A DNA stretch of 64,000 bases from Henricia sp. BOLD:AAB3569 (GCA_037783545.1 JBBELK010000162.1:1984001-2048000); one strand, 5' to 3'; shown: positions 33,452 through 44,625, counted from the stretch's first letter. Program-made: numbers and translations. Notes: a model not told the origin generated them from the sequence alone.

Positions 33452-35792
33452 TTATTGCTTGGTGACGATAATATGATCAGCGTCGTGGCGCAGGAACACC
33501 TTGCCGTCGCTCTGTGACGAAATACCCATAAGATAGTCTCTAAACTCCTTCAAGACTTCGGGAGAGACGCTTTTCCGGAAGTTCATGATATCAGATATGT
33601 AGTCCAGCAGAAGGTCACCGTTTGCGGAGTCGTCGAAGCAAGTCGTGATGTCAAAGTCATGATGATTGTCCTCGTTTTCGCAGATCACGTAGAGAATACC
33701 GCGTTTCTCTAAGTATTCGCAGACGTCCCCACTGTTGTAGAATCCATCCCACTGTTCCTTTGCGAACTTGAAATGCTCTTCCACCTTCATCACACCACAG
33801 TTCTCTGTAAGAACATACAATAAATTGCAATAGACCGTGTAAGTCTCGTTTCGGGTCACACTTCCGGAGACCAGTCAGGGAATGGCAATGGGGTTTTTAA
33901 CGTTGGGGCGATCTTCTTGGAATTATCACCCAAGTATACCGTACCGCCAAATACCAATAAATGGAAAAGGCACCTTAAAATCTATCGAGTTTCCCCCGAG
34001 TCTCCGTGTAAATTCATGTGCGGTAAATGTCAGAGGGTTAGGCAGACAAAAGTAAACCTAACTCCCTAGGGTGTACATGTATGTAAAATCATATTGATTG
34101 AAGAGTGTTAGGATTATTGTTCTGTGATATAATTGTAAACCTCAAAACGCAGTGACGGTCTACACGAATGAAAGATATTCTCAAAAGACTGTTCGACTTA
34201 TTTAACAGTTGTTATGTACATAGAGACTTTTTAATCCATTACCTGATTCCAATGCCACCAGCAAGACGCCTCCTTGTGCCAACCGGTCGTACATGTAGGC
34301 CAACATGTTAAACATTTCCTTTTCGTAATACAAACAGAAGAGGGTGCTAATAACGTGATACTTGGTTGTGTCTCCCGTCCTCTCGCAGGATTGTTTGTAC
34401 TCGCTCAGTGTCTCTGTGCGGAACTCAAACTCCACTCCTTTCAAGTCATCTCGTTTCTCCTCAATGAGTTTCTTGTAGAGGTCAAGTTGAGTCTGGCTGG
34501 GGTCAACGGCGGTATTGTGGATGGCAGGGTACTTAGTCAGGAGTCGCGTCATGAAGTTGTACTCTACTTTACCTGATGAATTGGTAACAATTATAACGAA
34601 ATGCAATATCGGGATAAAAATAAAACCGGCGTCACACTACGTGACCCGATACGTATATCTGACGCCTTCATACTACCGACACTATGAGCAAAAACATGTA
34701 CATGTTCATTGTAACCCCATTGTTAGTAACAATGGTGTGTGCCCAATTTCCATTGTTAGATGTTCATAGTGCGAAGTGTGACGAATTGCCATGGCAATAG
34801 ACTGCCGAAGTGAATACGTCACCTTTTGTTGGTTGCCTATAGGCAATTGGCTCTAAACTAAAAATCACTCAACCGTGTCCCAGTGCTTTTCCAATGGTAC
34901 TTTTCCCGACGGCCATGATAGTTTAGATCCAATTGCCATGGCAACGCACGTCACACTTCGGCTGTCTATTGGCTCTAAACTATCATGTCCGTCGAAAAAA
35001 AGTACCACTGCAAAGCACAGGGACACGGTTTAGTGATTTTTTAGTTTAGAGCCAATTGCCTAGGCAACCAACAAAAGGTGACGTATTCACTTCGGCAGTC
35101 TATTGGAGGCACGCTATTGGTATATAGGCCTACCCCAATTCCATATCGTGATGAAAGGATATAGAGTACTAGAGTAGAAAACGTCAGCATGTGCTGCCAA
35201 GGTTACTGGATCTACACTAAAACTAGTGAACTGTTTCTTTAGTCCTCTATTCAGCTTGCTAACAGGGGCCAATTTCATGGCGTTGCTTAGCACGAAAATT
35301 TGCTTAGCACAGGATTTAATTGCTTTATAAAATGGATTACAAGCAAAAATTATACACCAACTTGTGTTCTTCGCAAGAGTAGGAGAATACCTTTCAATAC
35401 ACATCACTTACGATTTTGGCTGGCAATCCATTTTTGCAAAATAAAGCAAACAAATCCTGTGCTAAGCAAATTTTCGTGCTAAGCAACGCCATGAAATTGG
35501 CCCCTGGGCATGCCTGTTTCATACCGTTATACCAGGTACACTATGGGGTGACATGCATATATACTCAAGTGAACTTCTTGATCATGTTTTAATCAATGAT
35601 TATGTTCTCAAAGCAGTGCCTTGGACATTCAGGGGCGGATCCAGGAATTTTTCCAGGAGGGGGTTTTGCCACCAGGGAGGGGTTTTGCCTATCAGATTTT
35701 TATGTCTGCTTGTTTCAGACAGGCGGACACGCAAAAAATGCATTACATTATATTTGTTGGTGTCGGAGCAGGGGGGGGGGGGGGGGGGGTTG

Positions 35793-35823
<31 letters not shown>

Positions 35824-36066
35824 TTTGGATCTGCGCCTGACATTACCATTGCCACTTCCTATGCCCAGAAGCCGTAACTTCTCCCCGTGTTGTAAGTCGA
35901 CATCCATCTGGTCAAGCATCCGCCTCCCAACGTTGGTGTTAACCCACTTCATGTAGTCTGGTAGCCAGGAGGAAATCTTCTCGTTGGAGTAATTCGTGCA
36001 TCGGACGTTATGTTCGTAGTCTTTGCACAGAATTACCAGTGGCTTAGATTGGTCTTTAACGTCCAT
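33452..36066 (-). CDS. Histamine N-methyltransferase-like protein, gene A
   Basis: Three exons join in frame to 300 codons (human HNMT has 292 residues): 36066-35847, 34572-34243 and 33804-33452, with GT/AG boundaries and matching phases. It is an AdoMet-dependent class I methyltransferase, presumably cytosolic. Exon 1 has NYSNEKISSWLPDYM (the E aligns with human Glu28, which holds the histamine amine) and LLGIGSGNG, the AdoMet loop completed by exon 2. Exon 2 has AVDPSQ (motif II) and CLYYEKEM. Exon 3 has DFDITTCFDDSANGDLLLDY, matching human DISDCFIDGNENGDLLWDF. By hand alignment human Gln143 and Asn283 become Phe and His, so the substrate may not be histamine. Intron 1 is filled with MITEs. 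All exons are open; it looks functional. Confidence 0.9.
34680..34771. mobile_element. Hairpin MITE, degraded copy in intron 1
   Basis: ACAATGGTGTGTGCCCAATT and CCATTGTTAGA match the MITE at 12712-12799; the left arm is partly lost. Confidence 0.6.
34795..35106. mobile_element. Foldback MITE family A, two head-to-head copies in intron 1
   Basis: 34795-34972 is a complete copy of the family seen at 30722. 35106-34972 is a second, inverted copy that shares the TCTATTGG end and lacks the last 30 or so bases. The pair makes a large imperfect palindrome. A further fragment of the end lies at 34771-34796. Confidence 0.8.
35264..35505. mobile_element. MITE with perfect 54-bp inverted ends in intron 1
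   Basis: Ends AGGGGCCAATTTCATGGCGT (54 bp, no mismatch by eye, continuing as imperfect pairing almost to the middle). Contains GCTTAGCAC/GTGCTAAGC words. Related to 2209-2484. Confidence 0.9.
35630..35839. mobile_element. hAT-like MITE beside the exon 1 donor
   Basis: Ends CAGGGGCGGATCCAGG and (inverse) CAGGCGCAGATCCAAAGG are flanked by ACATT at 35625-35629 and 35840-35844. The centre holds a G-run followed by a C-run (about 35771-35823). A 5-bp duplication fits hAT-type elements with short duplications. The right copy of the duplication begins 2 nt inside the intron after GT. Confidence 0.8.
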
Positions 36067-36095
36067 TGCTGAAACCCATGCTGAAACAAATGAAA

Positions 36096-36346
36096 CTAGA
36101 CCTGTGTTCGTTCTTGACAACGAACACATGGCTGTTCCCCTCCTTTTTATAAACATATATGGTGTTCGGGATGACCTTTGTTAGTGATCGTATATGAAGA
36201 AATCACGATCGTATGTCAAACGGTCGAGTTTTTATCGATTTTTAAATATCAAATGTTATTACATGCCCCTTTAATCTGACATGTAGGGAAGGTCAAAGGT
36301 GTTGATATATGTTTGGATACCCCACCCTAGTCGAAGTGTAACACAA
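36096..36346 (-). mobile_element. Solo Helitron-like 3' end next to gene A
   Basis: On the minus strand the last 250 bp match the ends of the array copies at 38.9, 40.2, 41.3 and 42.8 kb. They contain TATAAAAAGG, a perfect 10-bp stem (TGTGTTCGTT, loop GTCAAG, AACGAACACA), and end in GGTCTAG followed by T. A terminal hairpin before CTAG is the Helitron 3' signature. It stops 29 bp before the gene A ATG. Confidence 0.8.
36145..36151 (-). promoter_or_regulatory. Candidate TATA box for gene A, inside the Helitron-like end
   Basis: TATAAAA on the minus strand lies about 80 bp upstream of the ATG at 36066, placing a start site near 36115, still inside the mobile sequence. No other TATA box is evident in the 200 bp upstream. 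Use as a promoter is inferred from position. Confidence 0.45.
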
Positions 36347-36455
36347 AACCGTAACGAAAACAAAGGCTGTTCCGACCCGAATCGGAACAGCCAAAAATAT
36401 AAAAAATCGTAACGAAAACAAAGGCTGTTCCGACCCGAATCGGAACAGCCAATAA
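36347..36455 (-). repeat. GGCTGTTCCGA hairpin repeat, two units
   Basis: Two units of about 58 bp, each a 28-bp perfect or near-perfect palindrome (GGCTGTTCCGA with its inverse TCGGAACAGCC) followed by TTTGTTTTCGTTACGATTT. Same units occur at 37762-37915 and 38969-39020, at the 5' side of Helitron-like copies. Confidence 0.85.
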
Positions 36456-37740
36456 GTACTTGGTTTTAAGTAATTTATTAATACAGCATGGGATGGTGTC
36501 TGTGTTCGGATGCCAACTACCCTTACAACACTTTTTGTTGATAACAAAATTAACTATATTTACACCATAATCAGAACGCATATCGAAAAATTTCAATGAA
36601 CTATAATTATATGATATTAGGCAAAATCACGTTCGAAGATTTAGAACGGTAATCTCTCCAGGAACGTGGCAAGGCTTTCGGTATCAGTCCATGCAGCAAA
36701 GCTACAGGCACTCGGAGGCCACGAAAAACCCCCTTTTTCTGATTGAGGAGGAAACGTGGGTGCATCCTAGGATACCAAAAGAGAGTGCACTCCCTTGTTC
36801 ATTGTCCCATTACCTGGATTGTTTACCGAGGTGCCTGAATTGGTTTCTTTGCGAGAAGATCTCAGTTTAAATGAAACAAAAAGAAATACATCTTGTAATA
36901 AGTATAATCAAAGTAAAGGTTACTCGCTTCCCTCTAAAACCAAACAGTTAGTCCTCAACTGAGTGAGCTCAAGACATTCATGTCATATAATTATAGAAAG
37001 TGAATGAGTTATTCTGATAATAGTTAATTATACGTGGTATGAACTCATGTACATGTATTAATTTCTGTATAAACAACCTTCAGGCTCTTCGGACATTGAG
37101 ACAATTGTATTAGCACAATTATGCGAATGCATATTGGGATTAAAATTGTTTGAAAGAATAATCATCAATAAAGTATTATAAAGCATAATGCAATTATTGC
37201 AACTGGCATATTTGCAAGGAACTACAGTGAAGTATATCTAGACACAAACCGATATTCAATGTAAAATAAGATCATGCGTATTGAAATCAAATTTGCTTAT
37301 TGATTGAAAGAATTATTATTGAAGTACACAGGTATTATTACAGAGCGAGTGAGTGGTCTTAAAGAGCGATTACTTATTTGCAACATGTTGATGTCACTGC
37401 AAATGAACCTTAGTGAACTAATCTATACTTTAAACAGCGTTAAATGGAATTGTAGCTCTAATGTAAAAAAAAACGAAAAAAAACAACAAGCTTCAGGGAA
37501 CTTAAGATTTGTGGAAAATACGAACAAACGGAGACGTTTATTTGGATTAGGCCTAATAAGGCCAATATTTGTTGATAATTATCAGAATACATAGGGATAA
37601 GAACAATAAAACCTATGTTCTGCATAAATAGGTTGGACCTTAAGGATAGAGTACCATACATAAAACCCTGTAGCCCTCCAGGCTCTTCGGATTATCTGTC
37701 CGGTTTCAATCCAGTCTAGTTTTGAAAACTGTAGCCCTCG
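36456..37740. other. No gene recognised
   Basis: AT-rich. GGCTCTTCGGA words recur at 37081, 37681 and 37740 with AGCCCTC, a small tandem patch just left of the hairpin units. Confidence 0.4.
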
Positions 37741-37761
37741 AGGCTCCTCGGATTTATTATT

Positions 37762-37915
37762 GGCTGTTCCGATTCTGGTCGGAACAGCCTTTGTTATTTT
37801 TTTTTGGCTGTTCCGACTCGAGTTGGAACAGCCTTTGTTTTCGTTACGATTTATTTTTGGCTGTTCCAACACGGTTGGGAACAGCCTTTGTTTTCGTTAC
37901 GATTTATTTTTTTTT
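37762..37915 (+). repeat. GGCTGTTCCGA hairpin repeat, three units
   Basis: Three tandem palindromic units of 50-58 bp with diverging centres (ATTCTGG, CTCGAG, ACACGGT), followed by a long T-run before the first array copy. Confidence 0.85.
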
Positions 37916-37933
37916 TTTTTTTTTTTTTTTTTT

Positions 37934-38952
37934 ATTCTTTTACTTCTTCCACTTTTTTCAGACGCTATTTCGGACACTTGCACATTGATGATTGACTTCA
38001 AACTTTACATGGACATTGGTCACTATGTGAATTAGTGCATAGTACTAATGACGTAATCATGACGTCATCACGTGTCAGATTAAAGGGGTATGAAGTTTAA
38101 TAAATTAAATATTCAAAAATCAATAAAAATTCAACCGTTTGACCTACGATCTTGATTCCTTCGCCATATACGATGACTAACAAAAGTCTTTAAGATGCGC
38201 ACACGCCTTGACCTTTGACCTCGTTTCCTATTGGTCAAACAGATTTTGCCTTGCCATTTGAAAGTGGTGCAAGATATTTGGACAAAGTCACTTGTGTTAC
38301 ACTTCGACTAGGGTGGGGTATCTAAAAAATATTTTTGTGACCTTTGACCTTGCTCACTTCCGGTCGAAACCGGAAGTGGCCCTTAGTTTGAAAGTGGTAG
38401 GAGGTATTGAGATGGGCTCAATGGTGTTATTATCAGAGGCCCTTAAGCTTTCCAAAAATATAAGTGATGACGTCATCGTACGAAATAGCGCCCTCTAGCG
38501 ACAAGATGATTACGTAATGAAATATTGGAAAATCAATAAAAAATCAACCGTTTGACCTACGATCTTGATTCCTTCGGCATATACGATGACTAACAAAGGT
38601 CTTTGAGATGCGCACACCCCTTGACCTTTGACCTCGTTTCCTATTGGTCTAACAGATTTTGCCTTGCCATTTGAAAGGGGTACAATATACCACGATGGGG
38701 TCAACTGTGTTACACTTCGACTAGGGTGGGGTATCCAAACATATAGCAACACCTTTGACTTTCCCTACATGTCAGATTAAAGGGGCATGTAATAATATTC
38801 AATATTTAAAAATAGATAAAAACTCAACCGTTTGACCTACGATCGTGATTTCTTCATAAACAATCACTAACAAAGGTCATCCCGAACACCACACATGTTT
38901 ATAAAAAGGAGGGGAACAGCCATGTGTTCGTTTTCAACGAACACATTTCTAG
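37934..38952 (+). mobile_element. Helitron-like array copy 1
   Basis: Begins after a T-run with ATTCTTTTACTTCTTCCAC and ends with a hairpin (GTTCGTTTTCAACGAAC) and CTAG followed by T. Contains three TGACCTTTGACC (DR1) words, two TGACGTCA, and ATTACGTAAT at 38509. No coding. Confidence 0.75.
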
Positions 38953-40185
38953 TTTTTTTTTTTTTGTTTGGCTGTTCCGATTCGGGTCGGAACAGCCTTT
39001 GTTTTCGTTACGATTTTTTTTTTTTTTTTTTTTATTCTTTTACTTCTTCCACTTTTTTCAGACGCTATTTCGGACACTTGCACATTGATGATTGACTTCA
39101 AACTTCACATGGACATTGGTCACTATGTGAAGTTGTGCACAGTACTAATGACGTCATGATGACGTCATCACGTGTCAGATTAAAGGGGTATGAAGTTTAA
39201 TAAATTAAATATTCAAAAATCAATAAAAATTCAACCGTTTGACCTACGATCTTGATTCCTTCGCCATATACGATGACTAACAAAAGTCTTTAAGATGCGC
39301 ACACGCCTTGACCTTTGACCTCGTTTCCTATTGGTCAAACAGATTTTGCCTTGCCATTTGAAAGTGGTGCAAGATATTTGGACAAAGTCACTTGTGTTAC
39401 ACTTCGACTAGGGTGGGGTATCTAAAAAATATGTTGGTGACCTTTGACCTTGCTCACTTCCGGTCGAAACCGGAAGTGGCCCTTAGTTTGAAAGTGAAAG
39501 GAGGTATTGAGATGGGGTCAATGGTGTTATTACCAGAGGCCCTTAAGCTTTCCAAAAATATAAGTGATGACGTCATCGTACGAAATAGCGCCCTCTACCG
39601 ACAAGATGATTACGTAATTAAATATTCAAAAATCAATAAAAAATCAACTGTTTGACCTACGATCTTGATTCCTGTGGCATATACGATCACTAACAAATGT
39701 CTTTAAGATGCGCACAGGGCTTGACCTTTGACCTCGTTTCCTATTGGTCAAACAGATTTTGCCTTGCCATTTGAAAGTGGTACAAGATATCCGCATGTGG
39801 TCAACTGTATTACACTTGGACCTAGGGTGGTGTATCCAAAAAATATGGTCGTGACCTTTGACCTCGTTTCCTATTGGTCTAACAGATTTTGCCTTGCCAT
39901 TTGAAAGGGGTACAATATATCACGATGGGGTCAACTGTGTTACACTTCGACTAGGGTGGGGTATCCAAACATATAGCAACACCTTTGACCTTCCCTACAT
40001 GTCAGATTAAAGGGGCATGTAATAATATTCAATATTTAAAAATCGATAACAACTCAACAGTTTGACCTACGATCGTGATTTCTTCATATACGATCACTAA
40101 CAAAGGTCATCCCGAACACCATATATGTTTATAAAAAGGAGGGGAACAGCCATGTGTTCGTTGTCAAGAACGAACACAGGTCTAG
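38953..40185 (+). mobile_element. Helitron-like array copy 2
   Basis: Includes one GGCTGTTCCGA hairpin unit at 38969-39020 near its 5' side. Ends in hairpin plus GGTCTAG/T. Has four DR1 words (39309, 39438, 39722, 39852), three TGACGTCA and one ATTACGTAAT, and a TATAAAAAGG near 40131. Confidence 0.75.
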
Positions 40186-41344
40186 TTTTTTTTTCTTTTC
40201 CTTCTTCCACTTTTTTCAGACGCTATTTCGGGCACTTGCACATTCATGATTGACTTCAAACTTCACATGGACATTGGTCACTATGTGAATTAGTGCACAG
40301 TACTAATGACGTAATGATGACGTCATCACGTGTCAGATTAAAGGCGCATGAAGTTTAATAAATTAAATATTCAAAAATCAATAAAAAATCAACCGTTTGA
40401 CCTACGATCTTGATTCCTTCGCCATATACGATGACTAACAAAAGTCTTTAAGATGCGCACACGCCTTGACCTTTGACCTCGTTTCCTATTGGTCAAACAG
40501 ATTTTGCCTTGCCATTTGAAAGTGGTGCAAGATATTTGGACAAAGTCACTTGTGTTACACTTCGACTAGGGTGGGGTATCTAAAAAATATGTTGGTGACC
40601 TTTGACCTTGCTCACTTCCGGTCGAAACAGGAAGTGGCCCTTAGTTTGAAAGTGGTAGGAGGTATTGAGATGGGGTCAATGGTGTTATTATCAGAGGCCC
40701 TTAAGCTTTCCAAAAATATAAGTGATGACGTCATCGTACGAAATAGCGCCCTCTAGCGACAAGATGATTACGTAATGAAATATTGGAAAATCAATAAAAA
40801 ATCAACCGTTTGACCTACGATCTTGATTCCTTCGCCATATACGATGACTAACAAGGGTCTTTGAGATGCGCACACCCCTTGACCTTGGACCTCGTTTCCT
40901 ATTGGTCAAACAGAGTTTTCCTTTCCATTTGAAAGTGGTACAAGATATCTGGATGTGCTCAACTGTATTACACTTGGACCTAGGGTGGTGTATCCAAAAA
41001 ATATGGTCGTGACCTTTGACCTCGTTTCCTATTGGTCTAACAGATTTTGCCTTGCCATTTGAAAGTGGTACAAGATATCACGATGGGGTCAACTGTGTTA
41101 CACTTCGACTAGGGTGGGGTATCGAAACATATAGCAACACTTTGACCTTCCCTACATGTCAGATTAAAGGGGCATGTAATAATATTCAATATTTAAAAAT
41201 CGATAAAAACTCAACCGTTTGACCTACGATCGTGATTTTGTTCATATACGATCACTAACAAAGGTCATCCCGAACACCATATATGTTTTTTAAAAAGGAG
41301 GGGAACAGCCATGTGTTCGTTGTCAAGAACGAACACAGGTCTAG
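40186..41344 (+). mobile_element. Helitron-like array copy 3
   Basis: About 1.16 kb, closely similar to copy 2 without the hairpin unit; ends in hairpin plus GGTCTAG/T. Three perfect DR1 words (40467, 40596, 41010) and two TGACGTCA. The TATA word is changed to TTTTAAAAAG here. Confidence 0.75.
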
Positions 41345-42779
41345 TTTTTTATTCTTTTACTTCTTCCACTTTTTTCAGACGCTATTTCGGACACTTGCAC
41401 ATTGATGATTGACTTCAAACTTCACATGGACATTGGTCACTATGTGAAGTTGTGCACAGTACTAATGACGTCATGATGACGTCATCACGTGTCAGATTAA
41501 AGGGGTATGAAGTTTAATAAATTAAATATTCAAAAATCAATAAAAATTCAACCGTTTGACCTACGATCTTGATTCCTTCGCCATATACGATGACTAACAA
41601 AAGTCTTTAAGATGCGCACACGCCTTGACCTTTGACCTCGTTTCCTATTGGTCAAACAGATTTTGCCTTGCCATTTGAAAGTGGTGCAAGATATTTGGAC
41701 AAAGTCACTTGTGTTACACTTCGACTAGGGTGGGGTATGTAAAAAATATGTTGGTGACCTTTGACCTTGCTCATTTCCGGTCGAAACCGGAAGTGGCCCT
41801 TAGTTTGAAAGTGAAAGGAGGTATTGAGATGGGGTCAATGGTGTTATTACCAGAGGCCCTTAAGCTTTCCAAAAATATAAGTGATGACGTCATCGTACGA
41901 AATAGCGCCCTCTAGCGACAAGATGATTACGTAATGAAATATTGGAAAATCAATACAAAATCAACCGTTTGACCTACGATCTTGATTCCTGCGCCATATA
42001 CGATGACTAACAAGGGTCTTTGAGATGCGCACACCCCTTGACCTTGGACCTCGTTTCCTATTGGTCAAACAGATTTTGCCTTGCCATTTGAAAGTGGTAC
42101 AAGATATCTGGATGTGGTCAACTGTATTACACTTAGACCTAGGGTGGTGTATCCAAAAAATATGGTCTTGACCTTGCTCATTTCCGGTCGAAACCGGAAG
42201 TGGCCCTTAGTTTGAAAGTGGTAGGAGGTATTGAGATAGGGTCAATGGTGTTATTATCAGAGGCCCTTAAGCTTTCCAAAAATATAAGAGATGACGTCAT
42301 CGTACGAAATAGCGCCCTCTAGCGACAAGATGATTACGTAATTAAATATTTAAAAATCAATACAAAATCTACCGTTTGACCTACAAAATTGATTCCTTCT
42401 GCATATACGATCACTAACAAATGTCTTTAAGATGCGCACATGGCTTGACCTTTGACCTCGTTTCCTATTGGTCAAACAGATTTTGCCTTGCCATTTGAAA
42501 GGGGTACAATATATCACGATGGGGTCAACTGTGTTACACTTCGACTAGGGTGGGGTATCCAAACATATATCAACACCTTTGACCTTCCCTACATGTCAGA
42601 TTAAAGGGGCATGTAATAAAATTCGATATTTAAAAATCGATAAAAACTCGACCGTTTGACATACGATCGTGATTTCTTCATATACGATCACTAACAAAGG
42701 TCATCCCGAACACCATATATGTTTATAAAAAGGAGGGGAACAGCCATGTGTTCGTTGTCAAGAACGAACACAGGTCTAG
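41345..42779 (+). mobile_element. Helitron-like array copy 4
   Basis: About 1.43 kb, longer because the segment TCCGGTCGAAACCGGAAGTG to the ATTACGTAAT word is duplicated inside it (41770-41930, 42180-42340). Ends in hairpin plus GGTCTAG followed by a TTA microsatellite. Three perfect DR1 words (41626, 41755, 42446) and four TGACGTCA. Confidence 0.75.
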
Positions 42780-43130
42780 TTATTATTATTATTATTATTA
42801 TTTTTTTTATTTTTATTTTTTTATTTTTTTTTTGTCCGGCTCTAATTCATTATATACTGACCAACTAGCAATGGTTTTCTCTTTTTTAACATACATATTC
42901 CTCTGTACTTGTTTACCCAATTTCCCAGGAAAACAGCAATCGAAGAATCACAGAGCATACAGTCACTGCACGAGTGTCTCTGAAAGAAATAAAAGATATA
43001 GGATATGAATTCCAAGTCGTAATATTAATTTTCAATGTATTTGCAAGGGATTTTGATATATTTAAGCAGGAATGTGTCTTTTTTTTTTTTTTTTTGGGGC
43101 ATTATCTGTTCTCTGGTTATTTCTCTCTTA
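42780..43130. other. TTA/T-rich microsatellite and spacer
   Basis: (TTA)n and long T-runs at 42780-42835 and 43078-43096; no gene. Confidence 0.5.
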
Positions 43131-43132
43131 GC

Positions 43133-43490
43133 CAAATGCGAAGGCTTGAATTCAAGTCTCATGACCGCGTACTGTGGAGACCGTGTAAGCGTTTGGAGTA
43201 CATGTACCTAGGTTCGAGCCCCACTTCGACCAACGTGTCTGTGTCCCTGGGCAGGGCACTTAATCCCAGTTGCCTCGTCAACCCAAGCGATATATGGGAA
43301 GCTGTTAAGGGGAATGCCACAATCTAACTGCTGATAGGGTTGTGCGTCTGACCAGCAGCCACCTAGTTGAAGCGAAATGGTTCTGGCGATTCCCTGATGG
43401 CATCGGTAATAATGGTAACAGCGCCTTGAGCACCCTGCAGGGTGGATATGTGCGTTATACAAATCTAATCATTATTATTATTATCTAATA
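43133..43490 (+). repeat. tRNA-derived SINE with V-domain-like core
   Basis: A tRNA-like head has B-box GGTTCGAGCCCC at 43211. It is followed by TGTCCCTGGGCAGGGCACTT, like the conserved central domain of V-SINE/Deu-type families. The 3' end is GCGCCTTGAGCACC with GGATATGTGCGTTATACAAA and an ATT-repeat tail. Transcription would be by Pol III and mobility by a partner LINE. Family naming is tentative. Confidence 0.85.
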
Positions 43491-44347
43491 ACAAATCACG
43501 ACAGCTATTATGTAGCTCATAATAGGCTTATGTCACCTTTGGCTTGGATAATATGACAAGGGCTTAAAATGAAGGTCTAAAAACGCATCGTTCTATATAG
43601 GCTACTTTCTTTGGGATTTGAATTAGACAGTAGTCATTTGTTTTTGGCTAAAATTGCTTTTAAATTACCAGATTACAGCCGTCCGGAAAAGTGTTTGTTT
43701 TGGACCTGGGAGAAAATTGGATAAACCGGTTTGATCAGGTAATATTGAAGTGACATGCTTTCAACCGAGCCATCCCGCTATGTCTAAAAAATAGGGAACG
43801 TAATAGGCAGCCCCTTAAGACTTATGTCACAATCTGAAGTTAGCAAACGTGTCTATAACTCCCCAGGGTGTATGTAACATTATTTATTCTGGAGGGTTGA
43901 ATAGTGTTAGGGCTAATCAAGAGTCAATTATCTTGTAATAATTAAACTAGCAAAACAGTCTATACGTAAAAGTTCCCATAATTTATCAATAAAAGAACCA
44001 TTCTCGAGATTTCATCCATCCATCACTAAGGTCAATCAGTGTGCTTACCAAATCCCGTTCATTCAAGGTTTTATGCATCTTTCGTACTTCTATAGACCAA
44101 ATGAATCCTTGTATCAGTATCTAAAGCTTGTACAACACACAAACCCATCGTCTAGATTTGGCAATAAGAATGTCACACGATCGACAGTGGAGAAGGAGCC
44201 GTTTCATCATTATTATAGTAAAGAGCAAGGGTGCAGACGAGAAGCCAAATAAGGGAGAATGTTCATTTAATTGACCCATGTGAATCCGAGGTATCTTCGA
44301 TAGTCGAGTGCGACATTTGTACGATGATAACCCTATTTTAGATATAT
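43491..44347. other. No gene or repeat recognised
   Basis: No convincing frame or element ends. Confidence 0.4.
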
Positions 44348-44625
44348 ATTGTGCGTTTTATGAAATAACTGAAGACGTTTCTTCACGTCTGTAGTTAAAT
44401 TGCATGTTAAAAAGGAAGGGTCGAGATTACTAAAATCTAATATAAGGCATCTTTGCCCGAGGATTGGTATAGAAATATATAAACGATAATTGTGCGTTCT
44501 GTGAAAAGAACTGAAGACGTTTCTTCCATTTCTGTAGTTGAAATGCATGTTGAAAACGAAGGGTCGTAATCACTCACATTTAGTATAAGGCGTCTTTTGC
44601 CCGTAGGCTATGCGATATGCGAATA
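44348..44625 (+). repeat. Tandem duplication, 141-bp unit
   Basis: ATTGTGCGTT, AACTGAAGACGTTTCTTC, CTGTAGTT, GCATGTT and GAAGGGTCG recur in order at 44348 and 44489; about 75-80 percent identical. Confidence 0.8.

Larger units (their letters stand above)
38209..42457 (-). promoter_or_regulatory. Cluster of 13 DR1, 11 CRE and 5 PAR-bZIP consensus words
   Basis: Perfect AGGTCAAAGGTCA-type words (as TGACCTTTGACC on plus) start at 38209, 38338, 38622, 39309, 39438, 39722, 39852, 40467, 40596, 41010, 41626, 41755 and 42446. TGACGTCA starts at 38060, 38468, 39149, 39160, 39568, 40318, 40726, 41466, 41477, 41885 and 42292. DR1 is bound by HNF4, RXR and COUP-TF type receptors, and TGACGTCA by CREB/ATF. 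Multiplicity comes from copying, so function is not implied. Confidence 0.5.

Noticed and set aside
35743-35830. Proline and glycine runs in open frames
   Set aside because: Produced by the G-run and C-run at the centre of the hAT-like MITE; the same applies to the runs at 51567 and 60510, which may also be assembly or sequencing weak points.
37934-42779. Ordinary satellite DNA
   Set aside because: Only four units, each ending in a hairpin plus CTAG before T, with a solo inverted end at 36.1 kb; a Helitron-like origin explains this better.
37722-42800. Short frames such as MCYTSTRVGYLKNMLVTFD repeated along the array
   Set aside because: They recur only because the Helitron-like unit recurs, and are cut off at different points in each copy.
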